A stretch of DNA of 64,000 nucleotides from Pardosa pseudoannulata (Eukaryota; Arthropoda; Arachnida; Araneae; Lycosidae), in the NCBI GenBank assembly GCA_032207245.1, contig CM063502.1:133265205-133329204 (forward strand), given 5' to 3'. Below the pieces are notes generated by a model. It was not told where the DNA came from. It saw nothing but the letters and a program-made list of their open reading frames with translations, and made no database searches. A program made the translations under genes and the position numbers. Positions 57,601 to 64,000 of this stretch are shown one piece after another (within the stretch, counting starts at the first letter, position 1; each line of letters begins with the position of its first letter).

Positions 57601-59010
57601 TAAAGCTCGCCAAGTTTCGAAGATCACCCCATAAGTAATAATGGATTCTAAAAGTACAAATAAAATATATTTCAGAGACTTATTTATATTTTTTACTAAA
57701 GTTATCCAAGATATTTAAGTGGTGGAATTAATGATACATCTCTTACAGCAAACGAAATACTTCGAAATAGAGATTTACAAATCCATGAGAAGCTATCAGC
57801 GTCTTTGTGCCTCAGGGGATAGAGGTGCATCCCTCAATAAATCTTAGTCAAAGAGGGGTGTAGTTCCTAAACAATCAACCTGACCCTCATACCGCAAAAC
57901 TTCATGGAGGAAGCCACTGCCAGAAATGTACACTACATCCATTTTCGGAGAGTTTTTGGAGGTCGAAAATTGTACATCCGCTTGAAGACATCATCGGTTT
58001 GGCGGATTTATACGTGCGAAACGCTTAGAGGGTTAAGCCGATTCACTAGAGTTAAAAAGATATGGAAACATTTACCAATTACTAGTGTTTCTTCTATCAC
58101 TCCTACCAAGAGAGTATTTTTTTTAAAGAAACACTAGACAGATAGATCATGCCGCATATTTAATTTTACACATACACGGAATAAAGAAATATCATTTTTC
58201 CTATTAAAACAAACTGAAGCGTGAATAGTTTTTTAGTGAAATATAATTCATCTTTGATGCAACAAAATGTGAGCCACTGGACAGAAAAGGGAGGAAAGTG
58301 TGTGAAGCCTCAAAGGATCTCTAAATTTCCATTACCATAACAAGGGGAAACAATGAAAGAAAATGGGTTACGGATGTAGAGGGAGAAAGAATATTGCGAT
58401 ACATTAGTACCACTAACATGCATTCAGTGCAGTACAGTTGACACGAAAGGCTAGAAACTTTTAGATATCTGGAAATAAACCAGAGATTTGCAGGGTGATT
58501 GGATTAAATTGAGCAGTGAGGCAAATCCAACATGAAATCAATTGCTGATATAGTTTTTATTTTCATTTCAGTGTGTTATGGAAACATAAAAAAGTTAACC
58601 TTAATAATATTGTCATTATGCCATGCGATGACTAAGATTACAGGGCACTGTCTTTTTAAGTGTTTGTGGGCTGCATCAGTAGCATGAATGTTTGAAACCA
58701 TCTGGAATCGGCTTTAAATAATAAGCGCCACTGTTATTAAGCCGAACAATGGCCGAATAGTAGAGAGCTACTCTTCGGTACTGGAGTTTACGGGCTCGGA
58801 TCTCGCTGCTGGTATGGATGCCAGTAGCTGTTCGGAATCGGCTTTAAGTCCCCGTCTTATTGGCTCTCGTGAGCAAAACTGTAGACTGTAGCGCTTCAAA
58901 CCAAACTCAGAGTTATTAAACGTTGTGTTGCAAGAAATTAGTCCAAACCATAGCAAATGCGACATAATTAACGTACTTCTTTCAAAAATCTGTAAGAGTG
59001 TAATAACGAG

Positions 59011-59056
<46 letters not shown>

Positions 59057-59355
59057 AGGATTTAAATTGTAGATTAATATTAAAAGATTTTAAGTAGGGA
59101 TTCATTACTATGAGGGATGCGGCGTGATGAGTTAGCCACATAAATACGGCTCACGCGCAGTAATCTAGAGCAGAGAGCAGTGTGCACATTCCGCAGAGAG
59201 AGCTGTGGCTACCCGAGGCAGCTAAGCCTGCCTTTGTTAAAAGTTAGGAGCCAATGTGCGACGCCATTGAAGATGATTGATGAATAGTGTGCTCTGAGAT
59301 TTGAATAAAGCTATGAAAATGTACTCAGGATTCTAGTGTCATTTAGGGGAACCTG

Positions 59356-59386
<31 letters not shown>

Positions 59387-62289
59387 TTTCATTTAAAAAA
59401 CTAATCCACTGAGAGAAATTTAACCTTTTTTTAACTCAACTATTTTCTCAAGTTTAGACTTTTTTGTACGATTAGTTCTTATTTACATTGCGTTGCGTAT
59501 TCATACTCCAGGGAAAACAATAATTACAGCATTTATTTTTATTAGACTTACAGTTATAGATGTCTTTTGCCTCATCTGTTTCATTTCAAAGAATTAAAAT
59601 ATATTCTTGAATTGTATGTATTAAACAACGGCGTATATTTGTACTACTGCATAGATTGTAGTAATAAAGCAGTATATTAGTGTTGTAGTTATAAGTTTTA
59701 ACTGCAGTTATGCTCGTAGGACTTAGAATTACATTGTATTTATTACTTGGGTTAGATTTCATCACTCTTCTTATCGTAACAAAATGATGGAAAAATATAA
59801 AAAAAAATCAATATTCATGCACTTGGAAAAAAAATCCTAACGTTTTAAATTATTTAAAAAAAATACGATAAAATGATGAAAGAAATCACTTGGATTCAAA
59901 ATATCCCAAGAAATAAGCCAATAGTGTATTGCGTATAAAATGTATTTGGCAACGACATTAGTTTTTCTTTTTAAATAAAGATTTCTATGGAAGTTTTTCT
60001 CAACTTAATCGCCCTGTGGACCTGTAAAATATATTGCATAATTTCGGGTACGCCACACACTATTGGCTTTAAACCCTTAACTGCCTCGGGCGTATATATA
60101 CGTCTTGCGCAGTCAATGCTTTAACTATTTTGGGAGTATAAGTCTTCCTGCAATAAGTTTCTTAGTACTTTCCTAATTGTCATTAAGTACACTCACTCAT
60201 TTAACATATACAAGGTATACACATACGCATTATAGGACAGTTAATGCATCCCAGTGCAAAGCGTATATATATATACGCTCACGCTAGATAAGAGGTTAAG
60301 CGGTAGGTCCTCTTATTAGCTCTCCCAGGGCCGTAGCCAGAAATTATTTTCGGAGGGGGACCAAGGGAGAAAGACATCTTTTGTCTGTGAATGATACTTC
60401 AATTAATGAAAGGGAAAGCACTGTATTTCCGGAATACAGTGCCGGAAATACAGTGCTATATTTCCGGCAAGCGGCCCAGCAAGACTTTTATGGTCTCAGC
60501 GGTTTTTTTCTAAGAAAATAACTGTCCGTGTTCATAAACAACTAGGCAGATAGCACATACACACACAGTCGTGGGACATTGTCCTCTACAAAATAGTCTT
60601 TCAAAATTTTTTTTGGGGGGGGGTAGGACCAGTCCCCCAAATCCCTGCCCCTGCCTACGGCCTTGAGCTCTCCAGTTGCAAAAATTTGGTCTTTACTCTC
60701 CAAACCGAAACAAACTAACGCTTTTTGTCCAGGCTTGTAACGTCGGATGAATTTCATGTCAACTAGAATATTTCCTAGGAAAACACAGCAATACTTCACC
60801 TCTGCACACCATTAAGTCACCTGCGGCGCATTTGCATAAGAATAGCACTCACTGATACCGTATGGCCTTGTATATCGAGTTTATACTGCACGGCACAGTA
60901 TTGAAAAGAAAACTACCAGAAAAAAATCATGTAATAGAGGCTTCTGTATAATGCTTAATTAAAAATATATTTTTGGACTGGTAACATGAAATAAAAAACT
61001 CCTTCAAATTCCTTCCTTCGCTGCTCCGGCAGATACATACACTACAGACGTTAAATTTCAACTTTCAAACATGCCGCTGCATATCTACTCGAAATTATGG
61101 TAATTTTCTAACATGGACCGTTAAAAAAATTTCAGTTACAATTTAGATTTCTTTTATTATACCTTTTTAAAAGGGTAATACATTTTTAAAAATTAATACT
61201 TATTTTTCACAATCAAACTAAATTTATTCTGAATACCTTCTTGTCTCATAGAACTAGGTTATCAAATTTAATACACATAAATAGTACGAACTTATTGACT
61301 ATTATAATAATAGTTTCAGCACATATATTTCTTGCCCCATCCACAGTCCATCGAATTACACAGTACATCTTGAAAAAATATTACAGAGACTGGGCTAATA
61401 TATAAGGGGCGGTCATTCCATATGAAAATATGGATTCTGGCAACTTATTTAAATAAGACACGATTTTAATTTAATTGAAATTTATTTCACTTTCTTCCAT
61501 ACTACATATTTTGGCCTCTGGATCCGCAGTTAATCTTGGCATCCAACAAAATTATAATTTCCCAGTTACCTAACGTTTAGTTCACTGTTAACAATTGTAA
61601 CAACCTGGCTCCGCACTTATGTCGTATATAAAACTTTAAAAAAATGTTATAAAAGCCACTGAAAAACCACAAAAATTATAAAATAACCGAGAAAACTGTT
61701 CTGTACAACAAAAATATTTTTTACGACTTGTTTACTAATCGTATAACTGTTCTTGAGTCGTGTATTTCCTACAATTCGAATATTTATTGTAATATTATGT
61801 TAGCTACTGAACATAACTCATGAATACTTTATTTTTATTTGCAATTTATATTATTTTTGATATTAATTTTAAGATAATCTTATTTACATTCCGTTTTTTT
61901 TTTTTACATGATATGTTTTCCATATCCAATTGAACAGAAATTCTGATCCAGACGACTTGGCAAAATCGAGTCAGAAAAACACCTTTCTGATGATTCTAAT
62001 ATAATGTATGAAGCAAATTGTCGATGAAATAAGGTCAAGTATTATTAATTATAATTTAATTTAAAAAGTTACTTAATTATTTACTTAAAATTGTTACCAA
62101 AAGTATAATAATTATTAATTATCTCTCGAGTAACACTTGCAGAGAAACAATGTTCTATAACTTACTTCGTTGTTAGCTCTAACTGGTATGTGCTCTTGGA
62201 TCCTTGTACTGTAACATACATATCTCCTGATCTATCTTTGAATGAAGTAGTAGGTTTCTGCAGTTTAATTGCGATTTGGTAACTGAACA
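50835..62289 (-). CDS. Pancreatic-lipase-like protein, last three exons (PLAT domain)
   Basis: Three minus-strand exons join in phase at GT-AG sites. They encode about 130 residues: FSYQIAIKLQKPTTSF, GDMYVTVQGSKSTYQLEL, then HGATYSFFVSQQKELGTIQS and VTFKWITKAWNIF, ending KFCHKSNKPVDSKKEVLLSE and C-S-stop. This is the C-terminal PLAT beta-sandwich of secreted arthropod pancreatic-type lipases, which binds lipid surfaces or cofactors. The closing pair of cysteines (FC...SEC) matches the family's terminal disulfide. The alpha/beta hydrolase domain with the catalytic triad would be in exons beyond base 64000, so lipase activity cannot be judged. Protein export is inferred from the family only. 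Confidence 0.75.
51052..51055 (+). repeat. Solo LTR target duplication, left
   Basis: AAAC, repeated at 52096-52099. Four bases is a usual Gypsy duplication length. Confidence 0.6.
51056..52095 (-). repeat. Solo LTR, about 1040 bp
   Basis: It starts TGTAACG and ends CGTTACA on the plus strand, a short perfect inverted pair typical of LTR ends. A 4-bp duplication AAAC flanks it. On the minus strand an AATAAAATATTT lies about 70 bases before the low-coordinate end, so the LTR reads on the minus strand. No internal region or partner LTR is present; it is probably a recombination remnant of a Gypsy-type element. It lies in the last intron of the lipase-like gene. Frames inside it are not genes. 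Confidence 0.65.
52096..52099 (+). repeat. Solo LTR target duplication, right
   Basis: AAAC, matching 51052-51055. Confidence 0.6.
52537..52563 (+). repeat. Tc1 left terminal inverted repeat
   Basis: CACTCATGTCCATAAATTAA then GGATAAT; pairs with 54015-54041. Confidence 0.9.
52763..53839 (-). CDS. Tc1-family transposase, open reading frame
   Basis: The enzyme cuts and pastes the element at TA sites. The 358-codon frame is unbroken. The more likely start is Met17 (MAQRKHLDDFLHGRIIGRLE, ATG at 53791), the usual Tc1 start; the first 16 codons look like leader. The N-terminus holds two helix-turn-helix regions (VSEELGIAQSVISRIWQRF; TTVSRQTVYKCL) with a GRPR-like hinge (STGRPRVTT). The catalytic triad is DD34E: MFSDESRFNL, FLYMDDNARPH and PDLNPIEHVWD, with 34 residues between the second Asp and the Glu. 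The C-terminus SSGRHTPY is typical. It may be active or only recently silenced. Confidence 0.93.
   Translation of the reverse strand: MFTSALKAFQCNNRIVMAQRKHLDDFLHGRIIGRLECGRTQLKVSEELGIAQSVISRIWQRFKHDGNVSRCYSTGRPRVTTKNDDRYLAVIAKKTRRSTASDLSRQLSSATGTTVSRQTVYKCLGNIGLYARRPVRCVPLTASHCRLRLCWAREHALWTPQQWSCVMFSDESRFNLHSDSHRTFIWRAPGTRYHQKNTIERHRYGGAGWLVWGGIILGSRTDLHVQSVTMTGHIYRDVILEQHVRLFRGAMGPEFLYMDDNARPHRANIVDECLQSEDITRMNWPAYSPDLNPIEHVWDMLGRRIAARQPPPRCLSELRRSLLDEWCNFPQDQIDNLILSMRRRCNACIASSGRHTPY
54015..54041 (+). repeat. Tc1 right terminal inverted repeat
   Basis: ATTATCCTTAATTTATGAAC then ATGAGTG; complement of the left repeat with one mismatch. Confidence 0.9.
54331..54350 (+). repeat. Relict Tc1-like terminal repeat
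   Basis: TTAATTTATAAACATGAGTG, followed by TATA, matches the right end of the complete element 310 bases away with one difference. It suggests an older, mostly lost relative next door. Confidence 0.6.
54360..54720 (+). repeat. AT-rich (TA)n low-complexity tract
   Basis: About 360 bases of TA, TATT and TATG units directly downstream of exon B's donor. Confidence 0.95.
54760..54936 (-). CDS. Lipase-like gene, PLAT exon B
   Basis: Acceptor TTTTTCAG, donor GTGAGT. One leading base completes a Lys codon, then SGDLIHGATYSFFVSQQKEL and VTFKWI continue the PLAT fold. It ends in phase 2 after IIEK. Confidence 0.78.
54937..57090. other. Lipase-like gene intron, no feature recognised
   Basis: AT-rich DNA without repeat ends or coding relics that I can support. 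Near 57033, GGGTTGGCAAACTTTATAT resembles a hAT left end but no partner is visible. Confidence 0.5.
57097..57172 (+). mobile_element. Partial tRNA-derived SINE, copy C
   Basis: It holds a perfect B box, GGGTTCGAATCCC (57130-57142), followed by a shortened body ending GTTCGGAATC. The A box and tail are missing or altered. The B box alone should not be taken as a tRNA gene. Confidence 0.6.
57904..58137 (+). other. 77-codon open frame, unassigned
   Basis: The frame has no recognisable domain and no splice or repeat context that supports it. It lies within the lipase-like gene intron on the opposite strand and is probably chance. Confidence 0.1.
58668..58730 (+). mobile_element. Fragment of the SINE body
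   Basis: GCATGAATGTTTGAAACCAT followed by CTGGAATCGGCTTTAA matches the middle of the SINE family. It lies just ahead of copy D. Confidence 0.55.
58741..58906 (+). mobile_element. tRNA-derived SINE, copy D
   Basis: It starts GCCGAACAATGGCCGAATAG with a weakened A box; the B box has decayed to GGCTCGGATCTC. The body GTTCGGAATCGGCTTTAAG and the end GCGCTTCAAACCAAAC are clear. It is an older copy in plus orientation. Confidence 0.8.
59008..59052 (+). repeat. (TA)n microsatellite
   Basis: About 45 bases of TA repeats next to the TGTCAGG end. Confidence 0.95.
59053..59358 (+). repeat. Possible solo LTR or MITE in a TA repeat
   Basis: It runs from TGTCAGGATTTAAA to GGGGAACCTGATA and is flanked by TA repeats. 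The ends are short inverted copies (TGTCAGG and CCTGATA). AATAAAG lies about 55 bases before the right end, fitting an LTR R-U5. Compare 23550-23888, which has the same start and also sits in a TA/TG repeat. Confidence 0.45.
59359..59388 (+). repeat. (TA)n(CA)n microsatellite
   Basis: TA then CA units directly after the LTR-like end. Confidence 0.9.
60073..60293 (+). mobile_element. piggyBac-like MITE with TTAA duplication
   Basis: TTAA at 60069-60072 and 60294-60297 flank it. The left end CCCTTAACTGCCTCGGGCG and the complement of the right end CCTCTTATCTAGCGTGAGCG both continue into TATATATACG, forming an imperfect inverted repeat of about 28 bp. There is no coding frame. Confidence 0.65.
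60318..60325 (+). repeat. hAT MITE target duplication, left
   Basis: AGCTCTCC, repeated exactly at 60666-60673. Eight bases is the hAT signature. Confidence 0.9.
60326..60665 (+). mobile_element. hAT MITE, 340 bp
   Basis: It starts CAGGGCCGTAGCCAG and ends CTGCCTACGGCCTTG, whose complement CAAGGCCGTAGGCAG differs at two positions. Exact 8-bp duplications flank it. Subterminal GGAGGGGGACC and GGACCAGTCCCCC extend the inverted ends. Inside, GCACTGTATTTCCGG (60418-60432) and CCGGAAATACAGTGC (60442-60456) form a perfect 15-bp hairpin. It encodes nothing. Confidence 0.9.
60666..60673 (+). repeat. hAT MITE target duplication, right
   Basis: AGCTCTCC, matching 60318-60325. Confidence 0.9.
62166..62289 (-). 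CDS. Lipase-like gene, PLAT exon A
   Basis: Acceptor TTTTAG, donor GTAAGT. It encodes FSYQIAIKLQ and GDMYVTVQGSKSTYQLELTT, the first half of PLAT. It begins with two bases of a split codon; the preceding exon is outside the window or unrecognised. Confidence 0.75.
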
Positions 62290-64000
62290 CTAAAAGAAAT
62301 AAAAAACCATTTCCTCAAGTCAATATAAGCTCAACGAATATGATACTCTTCAAAGACACGAAAATACCACGGAAGGAAATTAAATGTACTTTTACATTAA
62401 CACACATTACACACTCCAGTAAGTGTATATAATTAAAATATATTTAGCCAAACCCTAGTAGTTTTATTTCCAACGCAAAAGTTTGATCTTTAATTTTTCT
62501 AATTACTATTTGATTAAAAAATATGGTTATCTTATTAATATATTTTCTCATTTAACTATTAATACAACTAGAAGTAAAATATATAGGACTGTTTCAAAAT
62601 AGTTTAAATTTTAATGAAAAATGGTTTAAGACTATTTATTTTACTTAGATATGGAGTACGACATCTATTTAATTAAGTCATTAAATTCCCCAAAAAAAGT
62701 TCATGATATGGAAAATTCGTTAGAGATTTTCAATACCTAATATTTTTAAATACCTTTTCAAATACCTAAAACAGAATTTTAAATTTATAACGCTAAATAT
62801 TAATAAAAATGTAATTAATCACGCTTTTTGTATAATTTATTATATATTTTGTTTAATATTTATATATTCTCATTAATATTTACTTGTTTTATTCGTTTTA
62901 CCCAACAAAAAGAAATCTGCGAAGAATATGAGAATAAAGCAAAACATTGTCTGGGAATGCACTCTAGTTACGGTTAAAAATGAATTAATTTTAATAATAA
63001 TATCGCATTTATTACATCAAATAATTTTAAGCGTACTGTAACTCAGTAGTATTTATTTTCATAATCTTAGTTTAATCAGTTCAGTAATAACGTATTTTAT
63101 TCTTATTGCATTCTCTACTCCTAGCTCTCATTTGCCCAAACCTCTTGAAATCGGACGGAAACCCGAGAAACCCTCATAGTTATTTATTTAAATATCTATC
63201 CCCATGTTGCAGATCAGCAACGTACTCAAAAATTAAAGTTGTTTTCATAGTAAGCTTTAAAAGATTGTTTTGTTGATTGCTGCTATCTTGTAACAGTGTA
63301 AATAACACAATTTACTCATAGAATTCCTATCAAATAGCGATACTAAATTTAATTTATTCATCAAAGTTTCATTTATCATTTGATTGGATGTGCAAGATTT
63401 TTAAATAATCAAATAAACCATGGATTTCTCAATTAAAAAAATAAATAAAAATGAAAAAGGGGAAATGCCAGAAATAGATTTCTCACAGAGATAGTTTCCA
63501 GTTTTTTATGTGAAGATAACTTTTATGCAAAATAATTCACAATATGCATAAGAAATAAGCAGTTTTTTGTATGTAGAATATGCGCTTTTTGTTAATAGTT
63601 TTTTATGTTTTAAACAGTTAAAATCATTTTACGTGTTTAGTATAATATAGTCTAAAATTTGAGGAAATATTTCTGTTTTTTGGGGTTGCTGATATACAAA
63701 TAGTTAAAGAATCAATACTTAAATAGAAAATATGAATTTCTTTCTACAAAGTACTTCTAAGTGGACATGCATTGTGTGCTAATTACATGCTGATAAAAGA
63801 AGAAAAAAAAGAGACTGCAAACCTAGACCTGCATCTTCTCGCATCTGAGAGCTTTAATGCATGACTTGAGCTCTTGTTTTTGAGCTAACTTTCTCCTTAG
63901 CTGGTCTCCGGAAAGCATTTTTAGGAATAAATGACAGGTAAGTTTTATTTAAGCGATCCTTTTTATTGTAGGGACATTTTTCTATTACAAAGCATAAGAC
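62290..64000. other. Upstream intron of the lipase-like gene, no exon supported
   Basis: AT-rich DNA. I found no exon with lipase hydrolase motifs on the minus strand, so the preceding exon is probably beyond the window. Confidence 0.45.

Larger units (their letters stand above)
60048..60721 (+). mobile_element. SINE copy E, split by two MITEs
   Basis: Three pieces align in order with the SINE body: the part ending GGCTTTAA (60048-60072), GCGGTAGGTCCTCTTATTAG with CTCTCC (60298-60325), and AGTTGCAAAA through CTCCAAACCGAAAC (60674-60718). A 221-bp piggyBac-like element separates the first two and a 340-bp hAT MITE the last two. Removing both, with their duplications, restores a continuous SINE body. 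Confidence 0.7.

Noticed and set aside
60542..60799. 85-codon minus-strand frame
   Set aside because: It spans the hAT MITE end and the SINE, and its phase does not fit the lipase-like exons.
63901..63937. 37-base plus-strand exon between CCTTAG and GTAAGT
   Set aside because: Too short to judge, with no neighbouring exon or homology.
1..64000. CRISPR arrays, operons or bacterial genes
   Set aside because: No regularly spaced direct repeats and no prokaryotic gene layout; all signals are eukaryotic.

Overview
This window is nuclear DNA of an animal, most likely an arthropod and probably a spider or other chelicerate. It is AT-rich. Its genes have GT-AG introns, and it holds microsatellites, tRNA-derived SINEs, LTR and non-LTR retrotransposons, hAT and piggyBac-like MITEs, and a Tc1 transposon whose transposase is of a type I associate with orb-weaver genomes. 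The species is an inference; nothing here proves it.

Layout. (1) 1-20757 is a nest of retroelements: a degenerate Jockey-type LINE (1-2510, cut by the window edge), a broken Copia element (about 3190-7842), a Gypsy element (8282-17089) split by a younger BEL/Pao element on the minus strand (10864-15344, LTRs on both sides, 5-bp target duplication ATTAC), and a second, 5'-truncated Gypsy element (18115-20757). (2) 21636-40835, minus strand, is a SETD2-type histone H3K36 methyltransferase gene. Thirteen coding exons can be traced from the start codon through the AWS, SET, post-SET and middle helical regions; the WW and SRI domain exons are not seen and should lie beyond the left edge. The retroelement nest therefore probably sits in a SETD2 intron. 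(3) 41000-50800 holds the SETD2 upstream region, a Gypsy fragment, hAT elements and SINEs. (4) 50793-62289, minus strand, is the 3' end of a pancreatic-lipase-like gene: three exons encoding the PLAT domain and C-terminus, a stop codon and an AATAAA signal. Its last intron holds a 1040-bp solo LTR and a complete Tc1 transposon with an open 358-codon reading frame. Its previous intron holds SINE copies, one of them carrying both a hAT MITE and a piggyBac-like MITE. (5) 62290-64000 shows no further gene that I can support.

The two host genes are invisible as long ORFs. They were found by joining short exons with matching splice sites and reading phase. The most unusual signal is a methyl-CpG-binding-like (MBD/TAM) domain encoded in the Copia element between its integrase and reverse transcriptase (5438-5647). 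A chromatin-reading module there could direct integration, much as chromodomains do in chromoviruses. The tRNA primer site of the same element is flanked by a 14-of-15 bp inverted repeat.
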